Both the position numbers and the translations under genes were made by a program. From the NCBI GenBank assembly GCA_021766785.1, contig JAICBP010000083.1:147056-211055 (forward strand): DNA of 64,000 nt. The letters run 5' to 3'. Below the pieces are notes generated by a model, which was not told the origin of the DNA, did not search any database, and saw nothing but the letters and a program-made list of their open reading frames with translations. How positions within the stretch are numbered: the stretch's first letter is position 1; every line of letters begins with the position of its first letter. Below are positions 25,654 through 37,817 of the stretch, one piece after another. This DNA is from Sulfurimonas sp. endosymbiont of Alviniconcha boucheti. GTDB lineage: Bacteria; Campylobacterota; Campylobacteria; Campylobacterales; Sulfurimonadaceae.

Positions 25654-25814
25654 TTTGCTCTCATCTCATTATCAAACTTTTTCATAAGTATAACATGGAT
25701 CTAAGTACAAAATTTTACCATATTGTGAATAACTTTTTATTCACATAGACTTTTAACTCTATTTTATGGAAGTAAGTGTATCATTTTCACTATATTTAAA
25801 AAATAGGTTTTTAT
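25654..25814. other. oriC, ruvC-dnaA part, with DnaA boxes
   Basis: An AT-rich 161-base gap. It holds two perfect DnaA boxes facing each other: TGTGAATAA at 25724-25732 and TTATTCACA at 25737-25745, four bases apart. A near match, TGTGAATAT at 25814-25822, contains the GTG start codon of dnaA, which suggests autoregulation. Bipartite origins flanking dnaA are known in this phylum. Confidence 0.75.
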
Positions 25815-27122
25815 GTGAATATTGGACAAGAGATACTAAAAAATTTAAAAAAAGAGATAAGTGAGAGTGAATATAAACACTATATACAACATCTTGTTTA
25901 TGATGTGAAGAACTCTACTCATGAAGTAGCACTATTTTATGTTCCAAATGCACTTGTACTTAATTGGATCAAAAATAGATACACCGAAAAGATAGCACAC
26001 CTTTTTGAAATAAAAACAAATTCTAAAGTTGTAGTAAAAATCACACTTAAAAATCTTGTAGATAAAACTAAAAAACAAAAAGTTGTTGAAGTAAAACAGG
26101 GAAACTCTCTTTTAAATCCCTCACACTCTTTTTCAAACTTCATGGTAGGTGGATCTAACCAATTTGCTTACTCTGCCGTTAAAAGCATTAGTGAAAAACC
26201 AGGAGTACTCTATAATCCCCTTTTTATATATGGTGGCGTTGGACTTGGAAAAACTCATCTTATGCAAGCAGCTGGAAATGTTTTTCAAAATGAGGGAAAA
26301 ATTGTCATCTATACTACTGTTGAACAATTTTTAAATGATTTTATTCGTCATGTTCGCAACAAAACAATGGATCTTTTTCAAGAAAAATATAGAAAGTGTG
26401 ATGTTCTTCTCATAGATGATATCCAATTTCTTTCCAATAAAGAAGGAATTCAAGAGGAGTTTTTTCACACTTTTGAAGCACTTAAAAGCGCTAAAAAGCA
26501 GATCATTCTCACAGCAGATAAACCACCGAAAAAAATAGGTGGTCTTGAGTCACGTCTACAAAGTCGCTTTGAACATGGACTTGTTGCTGATATCCAACCA
26601 CCTGAGCTTGAGACAAAAATAGCCATTATTGAAAAAAAATGTGAGATAAATAAGGTAAAACTTTCTAAAGAGATAGTCAACTATATCGCTACTGTTATAG
26701 ACTCAAATGTTCGTGAGATAGAAGGAATCCTATCAAAACTACATGCCTACTCACAACTTATGCATGTAGATATAAACTTAGAATTTACAAAAAATGTACT
26801 TAGAGATCAGTTAGCTGAAAAACGCGAAAATCTCACTATGGATACTATTACTAAAGTGGTCGCCAAAAATCTGAATATCAAGCCTAGTGAAATATGCTCA
26901 AAAGGTCGTAATAAAAACATCGTCTATGCAAGAAGAATAGCAATCTATATTTGCCGTGAACTCACTCAAAATACAATGCCTCAACTTGCTCAATATTTTG
27001 GTATGAAAGATCACACTGCCATAAGTCATACCATCAAAAAAATAAATAATCTTATCAAGGATGATGAAGATTTTAAAGTAAAAATTGATGAGTTGACAAA
27101 TAAAATTACAAATATCTCCTAA
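25815..27122 (+). CDS. dnaA: Chromosomal replication initiator DnaA
   Basis: 435 residues starting with GTG. DnaA binds the boxes on both sides of its gene and melts the origin. Domain I (about 1-80) contains LKKEISESEYKHYIQHL. The AAA+ domain has PLFIYGGVGLGKTHLMQA (Walker A), VLLIDDIQFL (Walker B) and ESRLQSRFEHGLVADI (arginine-finger box). Domain IV has GRNKNIVYARRIAIYICREL and MKDHTAISHTIKKI, the DNA-binding signature. The ribosome site is weak and the start codon lies in a DnaA-box-like sequence. Confidence 0.98.
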   Translation: MNIGQEILKNLKKEISESEYKHYIQHLVYDVKNSTHEVALFYVPNALVLNWIKNRYTEKIAHLFEIKTNSKVVVKITLKNLVDKTKKQKVVEVKQGNSLLNPSHSFSNFMVGGSNQFAYSAVKSISEKPGVLYNPLFIYGGVGLGKTHLMQAAGNVFQNEGKIVIYTTVEQFLNDFIRHVRNKTMDLFQEKYRKCDVLLIDDIQFLSNKEGIQEEFFHTFEALKSAKKQIILTADKPPKKIGGLESRLQSRFEHGLVADIQPPELETKIAIIEKKCEINKVKLSKEIVNYIATVIDSNVREIEGILSKLHAYSQLMHVDINLEFTKNVLRDQLAEKRENLTMDTITKVVAKNLNIKPSEICSKGRNKNIVYARRIAIYICRELTQNTMPQLAQYFGMKDHTAISHTIKKINNLIKDDEDFKVKIDELTNKITNIS

Positions 27123-27281
27123 AAAAAGATATAATTATAAAAGTGAATTGATGTGAATAGAGTTACTATGACTCATCACGTCCTTTTTAGTCAAGTTTTT
27201 AGGTATTTGTTAAAGGTTTTCACCTTTTCACATTTACCTACTACTACTTACTAAAATTATATAATATATTAAGGAACTTAC
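27123..27281. other. Candidate second half of a bipartite oriC (dnaA-dnaN gap), with dnaN promoter
   Basis: The gap contains TGTGAATAG (27153-27161, one mismatch to the box) and further TTCAC-core words (AAGTGAATT near 27142; TTTTCACC and TTTTCACA near 27217-27231). It sits in AT-rich DNA ending in TATAATATATTAAGG before dnaN, where 27260-27265 is a likely -10. The arrangement fits the bipartite origins described for this phylum, but the boxes are weaker than those upstream of dnaA. Confidence 0.5.
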
Positions 27282-28349
27282 ATGGTCATAACAATTTCTA
27301 AATCAATACTTGAAAATATACTTATACACTCTGGACCTTTTTTAGAAAAAAAAGATACTTCACAAATAACATCTCATGTCTATTTAAGTGCTACTAATAA
27401 CTCCTTAACTGTTAAAGCTACAGATTATGAAATAGGATTTATGGTAAATACTTCTAATGTAAATATTGATGAAGAGGGTAGTATAACTGCTAATGGTAAA
27501 AAATTTTTAGATATCGTTCGCATTTTAAAAGATGATACTATTAACCTAAAAGTAAAAAATGACACTCTTTATATAACACAAGGTCACTCAAACTTTAAAC
27601 TTCCTACATTTTCTCATAATAATTTTCCTGAATTTCCATCTTATGAAGATAAATCCCGTATCTCTATAGAGTCTCACATCCTTATAGAATCTCTTAAAAA
27701 GATAACTCCAGCTATAGACACTAATAACCCTAAATTTGAACTTAATGGTGCTCTTATAGATATTAAACATGACTTTATTAGTTTTGCTTCTACAGATACT
27801 CGTCGCTTAGCTATTGTTACACTTATTAACAATAATGATAGTGAACTTAGTATTATTATTCCTAAAAAAGCTATTATTGAAATTCAAAAACTTTTCTTTG
27901 ATGATATTGAACTTTACTATGATAAAACTAATCTTATCATTCGTTCAAAGCAGTACACATTCTTTACAAAACTTATTAATGGAAAATTTCCAGAATACTC
28001 AAGAATTGTTCCTAAAGAGATTAAAAATACTCTATTACTTCCTAAAGCTATTATGATTGACTCTATTAAATTAATAACCTCTATATCTTCTGATGTAAAA
28101 ATTACTTTTTTACATGACAATATCACTTTTGAATCTTTAAGTGATGATAATAATAAAGGAAAAACTGAAATAGGATATCCTACAGGATTTAATGAACCAT
28201 TTTCAATAGCTGTAAATTCTCGTTATCTTTTAGATTTTTTAAACTCTGTAAATAATTCAGAATTCACTATTGGACTCAACGAAGAAAATCTTCCATTTAT
28301 CATTAGTGATGATAACTTCAAAACTATAATTATGCCTATTGTTATCTAA
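27282..28349 (+). CDS. dnaN: DNA polymerase III beta sliding clamp
   Basis: 355 residues with the three repeated clamp domains. DnaN encircles DNA and tethers polymerase III. Recognisable pieces are SHVYLSATNNSLTVKATDYE (domain 1), GALIDIKHDFISFASTDTRR (the conserved L-x-D-x-R-L region of domain 2) and the C-terminal DDNFKTIIMPIVI, matching the family's terminal MPxx. It starts after AAGGAACTTAC and follows dnaA as usual. Confidence 0.96.
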   Translation: MVITISKSILENILIHSGPFLEKKDTSQITSHVYLSATNNSLTVKATDYEIGFMVNTSNVNIDEEGSITANGKKFLDIVRILKDDTINLKVKNDTLYITQGHSNFKLPTFSHNNFPEFPSYEDKSRISIESHILIESLKKITPAIDTNNPKFELNGALIDIKHDFISFASTDTRRLAIVTLINNNDSELSIIIPKKAIIEIQKLFFDDIELYYDKTNLIIRSKQYTFFTKLINGKFPEYSRIVPKEIKNTLLLPKAIMIDSIKLITSISSDVKITFLHDNITFESLSDDNNKGKTEIGYPTGFNEPFSIAVNSRYLLDFLNSVNNSEFTIGLNEENLPFIISDDNFKTIIMPIVI

Positions 28350-28439
28350 TGAATTCAAATTTTTTTATAAAGTTACATATAAAACTTCTTTTTAGATAAA
28401 TTTGGATAGAATAAACTCAATTAGAGAAACGGAGTTTAA

Positions 28440-30755
<2,316 letters not shown>

Positions 30756-30760
30756 ACGCC

Positions 30761-32146
30761 ATGCTATTACCTCAAACCAAAGAGAGAGAGTACCGTTTTA
30801 GGCTAGCACTTAGAATGGGACTTCCTATCTTTGCTCTTATTTTTGCATTAATTATTCATACTTTTATAGAGAATTCACAAACACTTCAAATCTCTTTTTA
30901 TATCGAATCTCTTCTCCTTTTAGTTTTTAGTATCTATTTTTTTCTCTATCTTATCTATAATGGTTTTGAGGTGAAAATTATTGATGCCGTAAGTAAAACT
31001 TTTACACGTGAGTATCTCTTTGACTACATTAAAAAAGAGCTGAAAAGACACAAACACTACACATTAATACTTGTAAGTATCGATAACCTCAATGATATTA
31101 ACACACTTTATGGAATAAAAAATGGAGATAAAGCTTTAGAGGAGACCGCTAAATGGATAGCCTCTTTTTTTAAGACTCAAAAGATAAAGAGTTTTCCTTT
31201 GGGGCATATAAAAGGTGGGGATTTTATCATAGGGTTAGAGGGGATGGAGAGTGAGTACACAACTCTACTTGAACTTATCTTTCTTAAAGCTGATGAGATG
31301 AGTATAAATGATATAGAGATAAAACTCTCAGGTGCCATTACTGATACAAACTATTCACGTGAATTGGACTATATGGTAGAGAATCTTTTTGAATTTCAAG
31401 AGAGAAGAAGAAATTCTAAGGAAGTTTTTTCAGAGAGTATAATGACACCAAATGAGCTAGAGAGTACCATTATAAATGCTATAAATAAAAGAAGTATTAT
31501 TCTTATGACTCAGAATGTTTATGAAGATGGAGCAGTGGCGTTTAAAGAGTGCTTTATAAAGCTTAAAGATAGTAACAATAAACCAATATATCCAAAAACT
31601 TACATAAAGATTATTAATAAATTAGGATTAAGAGTAGAGTATGATTTAATGGTATTAGAGAGACTTGTACTTTTATCTAAAGAGAAGAAAAATTCCTATG
31701 CTCTTACTATTTCGCCAACTTCACTAAGAAATGAGAAGTTTTTACAAAAAACAAGAGAGTTATTCAAAGAGACAGAAAAAAAAGTAATCTTTGTTTTAGA
31801 AGAAGTAGAATATTTCTCATACACAAGCAAGTATAACAGTATTATCCACTCTCTTAAAAATAGTGGTATTCTCATAGCTATCTCACGTCTAGGCACTATC
31901 CACTCAAGTTTTCTCTATCTAAGAGAGTTAGATATAGATATAGTATGTTTTGATACTTACTACTCCAAGGAGGAAAAGCTTATAGAACATAGATCAGTGA
32001 TAGAGGGCTTTAGTCTAATGGCACAAGAGAGAGGTATTAAGACATGGATAAAAAATCTTGAAAATAGTGGGAGTGTTAGGTTGGCTAAAGAGCTAGAGAT
32101 AAGTTATATTCAAGGAAAAGAGCTCTCTGGGCTTGAAGAGATATAA
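30761..32146 (+). CDS. Membrane protein with degenerate GGDEF and EAL domains
   Basis: 461 residues. Two transmembrane helices lie near the N-terminus (about 18-37 and 43-64). A GGDEF-like domain follows (SKTFTREYLFDYIKKEL, then GHIKGGDFIIGLEG, lacking the E-F pair). A divergent EAL-like domain ends the protein (ELESTIINAINKRSIIL, then ILIAISRLGTIHSSFLYLR) without the E-A-L catalytic triplet. Both domains look catalytically dead, so a c-di-GMP receptor or scaffold of the LapD kind is the best guess. The start codon falls five bases after the gyrB stop and inside an AAACGCCA word. Confidence 0.8.
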   Translation: MLLPQTKEREYRFRLALRMGLPIFALIFALIIHTFIENSQTLQISFYIESLLLLVFSIYFFLYLIYNGFEVKIIDAVSKTFTREYLFDYIKKELKRHKHYTLILVSIDNLNDINTLYGIKNGDKALEETAKWIASFFKTQKIKSFPLGHIKGGDFIIGLEGMESEYTTLLELIFLKADEMSINDIEIKLSGAITDTNYSRELDYMVENLFEFQERRRNSKEVFSESIMTPNELESTIINAINKRSIILMTQNVYEDGAVAFKECFIKLKDSNNKPIYPKTYIKIINKLGLRVEYDLMVLERLVLLSKEKKNSYALTISPTSLRNEKFLQKTRELFKETEKKVIFVLEEVEYFSYTSKYNSIIHSLKNSGILIAISRLGTIHSSFLYLRELDIDIVCFDTYYSKEEKLIEHRSVIEGFSLMAQERGIKTWIKNLENSGSVRLAKELEISYIQGKELSGLEEI

Positions 32147-32166
32147 TAGAAAATTAAGATTTAACA

Positions 32167-32185
32167 AAGTTCAAAGTATGAACTT
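32167..32185. promoter_or_regulatory. Possible operator upstream of the MarR-type regulator
   Basis: AAGTTC and GAACTT form a six-base inverted repeat with a seven-base spacer. The word GTATGAACT occurs here (32176) and again at 32214, just before the TTG start of the regulator. This suits autoregulation of the polysaccharide operon but is weak evidence. Confidence 0.3.
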
Positions 32186-32223
32186 AATATACTTCCACCA
32201 TAAAGCTATAGAGGTATGAACTA

Positions 32224-32520
32224 TTGAATAATGAAGAGCTAGAGTTACTATTACTAAGAAATGCACAAAAAATATCTTCTCAGAAGTCATTTGCAAAAGA
32301 GATAGGTTTTAGTGTAGGAAAAATAAACTATGTGCTTAATGCACTTATAGATAAAGGTCTTATAAAAGTAGAACGTTTTTTACATGCTAAAAACAAAAGA
32401 CAGTACTCTTATATCTTAACAGAAGAGGGGATGAATGAGAAAGTTTCTCTTATGAAAAAGTTTATAACTAGAAAAAAAGCTGAGTATGAAGAGTTACAAA
32501 GAGACTTAGAGAAGATGTAG
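32224..32520 (+). CDS. MarR-family regulator of exopolysaccharide genes
   Basis: 98 residues, starting at TTG 32224 with GAGG upstream. A winged helix-turn-helix is seen in QKSFAKEIGFSVGKINYVLNALIDKGLIKVERF, followed by a basic wing (HAKNKRQYSYILTEEG) and a C-terminal coiled coil (RKKAEYEELQRDLEKM). This layout and its place at the head of a polysaccharide locus match the EPS-associated MarR-type family. It probably controls the genes downstream. Confidence 0.8.
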   Translation: MNNEELELLLLRNAQKISSQKSFAKEIGFSVGKINYVLNALIDKGLIKVERFLHAKNKRQYSYILTEEGMNEKVSLMKKFITRKKAEYEELQRDLEKM

Positions 32521-32558
32521 ATAGAGTAGTATATAAATAACATTCAAGGAAGTAAATA

Positions 32559-33830
32559 ATGAAAAACAGTAAAATAGCAGTAATAGGATTGGGTTATGTA
32601 GGGCTTCCCTTAGCTCATGCATTTAGTAGCAAGTATAAAGTAGTAGGTTTTGATATTAACAAATCAAGAATAGAGGAACTAAATAGTGGTTTTGATAGAA
32701 CTTTAGAGCTTACAAGTGAGCAAGTAAAGGAGTCTATTGCAACTGGTGTGAAGTTTACAAATAGTTTAGAAGATATAGTAGATTGTAATATTTACATAGT
32801 TACCGTTCCTACACCTATTGATAAAACAAATGAACCTGATCTTACTCCTATCATAAAGTCCACTGAGTCTATAGGAAAAGTTCTTAAAAATGGTAATATA
32901 GTTATTTATGAATCTACTGTTTATCCTGGTGTCACAGAAGATGTGTGTGTACCTATCTTAGAAAAGCAAAGTGGTATGAAGTTTAATGAAGGTTTCTTTT
33001 GTGGCTACTCACCAGAGAGAATTAATCCAGGTGATAAAGAGCACACAGTTACTAAAATACTAAAAATTACTTCTGGTTCAACTCCTGAGATAGCTACAAA
33101 AGTAGATAATCTTTATAAGTCAATTATAACGGCAGGAACACACTTAGCTCCTACTATCAAAGTTGCAGAAGCTGCTAAAGTTATTGAAAATACTCAAAGA
33201 GATGTAAATATCGCCCTTATTAATGAACTTGCTCAAATATTTGACCTAATGGATATAAATACAAAAGATGTTATAGAAGCAGCAGGAACAAAGTGGAACT
33301 TTATTAAACTTCTTCCTGGTCTTGTTGGAGGGCACTGTATAGGTGTAGATCCATACTATTTAACACATAAAGCACAGAGTTTAGGGTATATGCCAAATCT
33401 TATTCTTGGTGCAAGACAGATTAACAACTCTATGAGTAAACTTATTGCAGATAAAACTATAAAAGCAATGGTAAAAGAGGATAAAAAACTCAAAGGTGCA
33501 AATATCTTAGTAATGGGTGCTACTTTTAAAGAGGATTGTCCAGATATGAGAAACTCTAAAGTTTTAGATATTATTAAAGAGCTTGAAGAGTTCGAGTGTA
33601 ATGTAGAAGTGTATGATTATTGGATAGATAAGAGTGATAGAGAGACAAAAGATCTACAGTTCGTGTTAGAGCTTCCTTTAGATACTCAAAAGTATGATGC
33701 AATAGTTGTCGCTGTAGGGCATGAAAAGTTTAAATCTATTACAACAGAGCAGTATAAAAGCATGTCAAAAGGAGAACCAATAGTTATAGATGTAAAAGGT
33801 GTAGTAGAAAAACCAACATGGAGACTTTAA
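32559..33830 (+). CDS. tviB: UDP-N-acetylhexosamine 6-dehydrogenase (TviB/WbpA type)
   Basis: 423 residues. It oxidises C6 of a UDP-HexNAc to the uronic acid. The NAD-binding start is IAVIGLGYVGLPLAHAF, then VPTPIDKTNEPDL, ESTVYPGVTED and the substrate-binding LLPGLVGGHCIGVDPYYL with the catalytic Cys. The C-terminal UDP-binding domain is KGANILVMGATFKEDCPDMR. With the next three genes it makes the first step toward a UDP-2,3-diacetamido-2,3-dideoxy uronic acid; wbpA is the equivalent name in that pathway. Confidence 0.88.
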   Translation: MKNSKIAVIGLGYVGLPLAHAFSSKYKVVGFDINKSRIEELNSGFDRTLELTSEQVKESIATGVKFTNSLEDIVDCNIYIVTVPTPIDKTNEPDLTPIIKSTESIGKVLKNGNIVIYESTVYPGVTEDVCVPILEKQSGMKFNEGFFCGYSPERINPGDKEHTVTKILKITSGSTPEIATKVDNLYKSIITAGTHLAPTIKVAEAAKVIENTQRDVNIALINELAQIFDLMDINTKDVIEAAGTKWNFIKLLPGLVGGHCIGVDPYYLTHKAQSLGYMPNLILGARQINNSMSKLIADKTIKAMVKEDKKLKGANILVMGATFKEDCPDMRNSKVLDIIKELEEFECNVEVYDYWIDKSDRETKDLQFVLELPLDTQKYDAIVVAVGHEKFKSITTEQYKSMSKGEPIVIDVKGVVEKPTWRL

Positions 33831-33831
33831 A

Positions 33832-34791
33832 ATGAAGAAAAATTTTGCACTTATTGGGGCAGCAGGCTATATAGCTCCACGACATTTGAAGGCTATAAAA
33901 GATACAGATAATAATTTGGTTGTTTCATTAGATCCATATGATGGAATAGGTATTATGGATAGTAATTTTCCTCAAGCTGATTTTTTTACAGAGATGGAGA
34001 AGTTTGATACATTTATAAATGACTTTAATCGCAGTTCTAAAATTGACTATGTGTCAATATGCTCTCCAAACTATTTACATGAAGCACATATTCGTTATGG
34101 ATTACAGCATGATGCTGATGTTATTTGTGAGAAGCCACTTGTACTTAACCCTGCTGATATAGATGCACTAAAATTAGTAGAAGCAGAAACAGGGAAAAAA
34201 GTTTACAATATTTTACAGCTACGTTTACATGACTCAATAATAGCACTAAAAAAGAGAGTAACAGAAGAGTTAAAAGAAAATCCTAATAAAGTGTATGATA
34301 TAGATTTAACATATCTTACAAGTAGGGGTAAATGGTACTTTACATCTTGGAAAGGTAATCAAGATAAATCTGGTGGTATCGCCTCAAATATCGGTGTACA
34401 CTTTTACGATATGCTCTGTTGGATATTTGGTAATGTTGAAGAAAATATAGTTCATGTCAAAACAGCAGATACAAATGCAGGCTACTTCAAGCTTAAAAAT
34501 GCAACTGTTAGATGGTTTCTCTCTGTAAACTATGACTATATTCCTCAAGAGATAAAAGATAGGGGTATAAGAACTTATCGCTCTATCACTGTAGATGGTA
34601 AGGAGATAGAGTTTAGTGGAGGTTTTACGGATTTGCATACCAAAAGCTATGAGCATATCTTAAATGGCGGTGGTTTTGGACTTGATGAAGCCTATGGAAG
34701 TGTACGAACTGTTTCTACGATTAGAAATCTACCTGCTGTTGGGCTAGAGGGTGAGTACCATCCATTTTGTGAAAAAGTTTTAGAGAAGTAA
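33832..34791 (+). CDS. wbpB: UDP-N-acetylhexosaminuronate 3-dehydrogenase (WbpB type)
   Basis: 319 residues, Gfo/Idh/MocA fold. WbpB oxidises C3 of UDP-GlcNAcA before amination by WbpE. It has an N-terminal Rossmann segment ([18 protein letters not shown]), the [16 protein letters not shown] and CEKPLVLNP motifs, and [20 protein letters not shown] in the C-terminal domain. It starts two bases after the tviB stop. The assignment follows from fold plus the wbpD and wbpE neighbours. Confidence 0.87.
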   Translation: MKKNFALIGAAGYIAPRHLKAIKDTDNNLVVSLDPYDGIGIMDSNFPQADFFTEMEKFDTFINDFNRSSKIDYVSICSPNYLHEAHIRYGLQHDADVICEKPLVLNPADIDALKLVEAETGKKVYNILQLRLHDSIIALKKRVTEELKENPNKVYDIDLTYLTSRGKWYFTSWKGNQDKSGGIASNIGVHFYDMLCWIFGNVEENIVHVKTADTNAGYFKLKNATVRWFLSVNYDYIPQEIKDRGIRTYRSITVDGKEIEFSGGFTDLHTKSYEHILNGGGFGLDEAYGSVRTVSTIRNLPAVGLEGEYHPFCEKVLEK

Positions 34792-34795
34792 GCAA

Positions 34796-35365
34796 ATGGC
34801 TCAATACTTCGCACATGAATCCTCTTTTATAGATGATAATGTCTCCATAGGAGAGAACACAAAAGTATGGCATTTCTCTCATGTTCTTTCAGGCTCAACT
34901 ATAGGAGAAAACTGCTCTTTTGGTCAGAACTGTGTAGTTGGTCCAAATGTAAATATAGGTAATGGGGTAAAGGTACAAAATAATATCTCTATTTATGAGG
35001 GTGTAGAAGTAGAAGATGATGTTTTTTTGGGTCCATCTATGGTATTTACCAATGTTATCAATCCAAGAGCATTCATAGTAAGACGTGAAGAGTTTAAAAG
35101 AACTCTCCTTAAAAAAGGGTGCTCTATAGGTGCAAATGTCACAGTAGTTTGTGGGGTTACTGTAGGGGAGTATGCTCTTATAGGAAGTGGTGCAGTTATT
35201 AACAAAAATGTAAAACCTTATGCTCTTATGGTAGGTGTTCCAGCAAAGCAGATCGGTTGGGTTGGAATAAGTGGTAATACATTAAAACTTGAGGATAATA
35301 AAGCAGAGGATAAATTTGCTTTTTATAAACTAGAAGATAATAATTTAAAAGTAGTAAAAAAATGA
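34796..35365 (+). CDS. wbpD: UDP-2-acetamido-3-amino-2,3-dideoxyglucuronate N-acetyltransferase (WbpD type)
   Basis: 189 residues of left-handed beta helix. Hexapeptide repeats run through most of the chain ([60 protein letters not shown]). [11 protein letters not shown] closes the acyl-CoA site. WbpD adds the 3-N-acetyl group after WbpE. The last four bases overlap wbpE, which shows coupling. Confidence 0.9.
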   Translation: MAQYFAHESSFIDDNVSIGENTKVWHFSHVLSGSTIGENCSFGQNCVVGPNVNIGNGVKVQNNISIYEGVEVEDDVFLGPSMVFTNVINPRAFIVRREEFKRTLLKKGCSIGANVTVVCGVTVGEYALIGSGAVINKNVKPYALMVGVPAKQIGWVGISGNTLKLEDNKAEDKFAFYKLEDNNLKVVKK

Positions 35366-36447
35366 AGATAGATTTTGCAAATTTACAATACCAATATAAG
35401 CTGTATAAAGATGAGATAGATGAAGCTATTGATGAGGTTTTAGAGAAATCAAACTATATTATGGGTGAAGAAGTAGCTATACTTGAAAATAATTTAGAAA
35501 AGTTTACAGGTGCTCAATATGCTATTACTTGCAGTAGTGGCACAGATGCCCTTTTACTCGCTATGATGGCTCTTGATATACAATCAGGTGATGAGATAAT
35601 CACAACTCCTTTTACTTTTATAGCTACTGCTGAGACTATAGCATTTTTAGGGGCAAAACCAGTATTTGCAGATATTGATGAGAAAACTTATAACATTGAC
35701 CCTAGTAAACTAGAAGAGAAGATAAGCTCCAAAACTAAGGCCATAATCCCTGTGAGCCTCTATGGACAGCCAGCAGATATGGATGTTATACAGAGTATAG
35801 CAACAAAGCATAATCTTAAAGTCATAGTAGATGGAGCACAGAGCTTTGGAAGTACTTATAAAGGTAAAACAGACAGTAACTTAGGTGATATCTCTACAAC
35901 AAGTTTTTTTCCTGCTAAGCCATTAGGATGTTTTGGTGATGGTGGTGCTGTTTTTACAAATAGCGAAGAACTTGCAACAAAAATGAAAAGCTTAAGAGTT
36001 CATGGCCAATCTAAACGCTATCATCATAAGTACATAGGTATGGGTGGACGAATGGATACTCTTCAGTGTGCTATAGTAAATGTAAAGCTAAAACATTATA
36101 AAAAAGATTTAGCTCTTAGACAAGAAGTAGCAGAGAAATATACAAAAGTTTTAAAAGATAAAGATATAGTACTGCCCTTTATAGATAAAAATACAACTTC
36201 AGTTTTTGCGCAATACTCCATCAGAGTTAAAGAGAGAGATAAACTGCAAACTAAATTAAAAGAAAAAGGTATCCCAACAGCAGTACACTATCCAATGCCA
36301 CTACATTTACAAGAGTGTTTTGAATACTTAAACTATACAAAAGGTGATTTTCCTATTGCCGAACAAATAAGTCAAGAGATAATGAGTCTTCCTATGAACC
36401 CTTACATAAGTGATGACGAGATAGCCTATATCACAAAGGTCCTTTAA
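35362..36447 (+). CDS. wbpE: UDP-3-keto-hexosaminuronate aminotransferase (WbpE type)
   Basis: 361 residues, DegT/DnrJ/EryC1 aminotransferase with PLP. The start [18 protein letters not shown] resembles WbpE. The active-site Lys is residue 186 in [27 protein letters not shown] holds the PLP-contacting Asp. It puts the amino group on C3 of the sugar produced by WbpB. WbpI, which would epimerise the product, is not in the window. Confidence 0.9.
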   Translation: MKIDFANLQYQYKLYKDEIDEAIDEVLEKSNYIMGEEVAILENNLEKFTGAQYAITCSSGTDALLLAMMALDIQSGDEIITTPFTFIATAETIAFLGAKPVFADIDEKTYNIDPSKLEEKISSKTKAIIPVSLYGQPADMDVIQSIATKHNLKVIVDGAQSFGSTYKGKTDSNLGDISTTSFFPAKPLGCFGDGGAVFTNSEELATKMKSLRVHGQSKRYHHKYIGMGGRMDTLQCAIVNVKLKHYKKDLALRQEVAEKYTKVLKDKDIVLPFIDKNTTSVFAQYSIRVKERDKLQTKLKEKGIPTAVHYPMPLHLQECFEYLNYTKGDFPIAEQISQEIMSLPMNPYISDDEIAYITKVL

Positions 36448-36452
36448 AAAGT

Positions 36453-37817
36453 ATGCATGAAGATATTTTATCGCTTATAGCACAAGGTGAAAGTCAAACA
36501 ATAGAGTTTAAAACTTCTTTTCAAAAAGAAGTAATAGAGTCTGTAGTTGCTTTTGCTAATGCTAAAGGCGGTAAAATACTTCTAGGTGTGAAAGATGATG
36601 CTAGTGTAGTTGGTGTTAACATTGGTAGTGAAACTTTACAAGACTGGATAAATCAGATAAAAACAAATATACAACCTCAGTTACTAGTAGATATAGATAC
36701 ATTTGAAATAGAAAGTAAGACTATAGCCATAATAGAGATAAAAGAGTACCCACTCAAACCAATAGCATATAAAAATAGATACTATAAAAGGGTAAAAAAC
36801 GCAAATCATCTTATGAGTCTTGATGAGATAGCAAATATGCACTTGCAAACGATCAGCTCTAGTTGGGACTACTATGTGGATGATAGACATGACTTTAGCG
36901 ATATATCGCAGGAAAATATAGCATACTTTATAGAAAAAGTAGAACAAAATTTAGGTAAAAGTTTTAATGAAGACCCCTTAACAATACTCAAAAAGTATGA
37001 GCTTATAAAAGAGGACAAACTTACTTGGGGATCCTACCTACTCTTTACATCAAACAACTCAGCTATAACAGCTTTTCAAATAGGAAGATTTAAAGACCCT
37101 ATAACCATTATAGATAATATAGACATAAATACAAACCTTTTCATACAGATTGATACTGCCATAGAGTTTATAAAAAAGCATCTTATGACGGAGTTTATTA
37201 TAACAGGGGAAGCACAAAGAGTAGTTAAATATGACTACCCACTAGAAGCCATAAGAGAGATAGTGATAAACATGGTAGTTCATAGAGACTATAGAGACAG
37301 TGGGAACTCTATCATAAAGATATTTGATGAAAAAATAGAATTTTTTAACCCTGGCAAACTTTATGGTAACTTAAGTGTAGAAGAACTTTTAAGTGGTGAC
37401 TACTCATCACAAACAAGAAACAGAGCAGTAGCTAGAGCCTTTAAAGAAGCAGGAATCATAGAAAGGTATGGTTCAGGCATAGCTAGAATACAAGCTGAAT
37501 GTAAGAAGCATAGCAATGTTGAAGTGAAATTTGAAGAGTTCCAACATGGTTTTAGAACAATACTTACAAAAAAACAAAAAAAGAATGAGGGAGTAAATGA
37601 GGGAGTAAATGAGGGAGTAAATGAGGGAGTAAAATCTTTATATTTACTTATAAAGAATAACCCTTATAAAAAGACACCTTTTTTTGCTAAAGAACTGGAA
37701 ACATCTGTTAAAAATATAGAGCGATGGATTAAACTCCTAAAAGATGAGCAGAAGATAGAGTTTAAAGGTGCACCTAAAACTGGCGGATATATTCTCAAGG
37801 CTAGTAATGCTAACTAA
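36453..37817 (+). CDS. AlbA_2-domain / HATPase-like transcriptional regulator
   Basis: 454 residues. The N-terminal AlbA_2 (formerly DUF4) DNA-binding domain is GESQTIEFKTSFQKEV with VVAFANAKGGKILLGVKDDA. The middle ATPase-like domain is YPLEAIREIVINMVVHRDY and FFNPGKLYGNLSVEELL, then GIIERYGSGIARIQ. A C-terminal winged helix follows a stretch of four NEGV repeats. Such genes occur scattered and often look like regulators or defence-associated accessories. It is odd in a sugar-synthesis operon, between wbpE and wzx, and overlaps wzx by 11 bases. Confidence 0.8.
   Translation: MHEDILSLIAQGESQTIEFKTSFQKEVIESVVAFANAKGGKILLGVKDDASVVGVNIGSETLQDWINQIKTNIQPQLLVDIDTFEIESKTIAIIEIKEYPLKPIAYKNRYYKRVKNANHLMSLDEIANMHLQTISSSWDYYVDDRHDFSDISQENIAYFIEKVEQNLGKSFNEDPLTILKKYELIKEDKLTWGSYLLFTSNNSAITAFQIGRFKDPITIIDNIDINTNLFIQIDTAIEFIKKHLMTEFIITGEAQRVVKYDYPLEAIREIVINMVVHRDYRDSGNSIIKIFDEKIEFFNPGKLYGNLSVEELLSGDYSSQTRNRAVARAFKEAGIIERYGSGIARIQAECKKHSNVEVKFEEFQHGFRTILTKKQKKNEGVNEGVNEGVNEGVKSLYLLIKNNPYKKTPFFAKELETSVKNIERWIKLLKDEQKIEFKGAPKTGGYILKASNAN
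37584..37631 (+). repeat. Four tandem copies of a 12-base unit
   Basis: AATGAGGGAGTA is repeated four times without change (37584, 37596, 37608, 37620). It encodes NEGV repeats in the linker before the winged helix. As the unit is a multiple of three, copy-number change would alter linker length without shifting the frame. Confidence 0.95.

Noticed and set aside
31353-31364. Third parS site (ATTCACGTGAAT)
   Set aside because: Four of 14 positions differ from the parS core; it is a chance palindrome around CACGTG within coding DNA.
37584-37631. CRISPR-like direct repeats
   Set aside because: The repeats are contiguous 12-base in-frame units without spacers, coding for NEGV.
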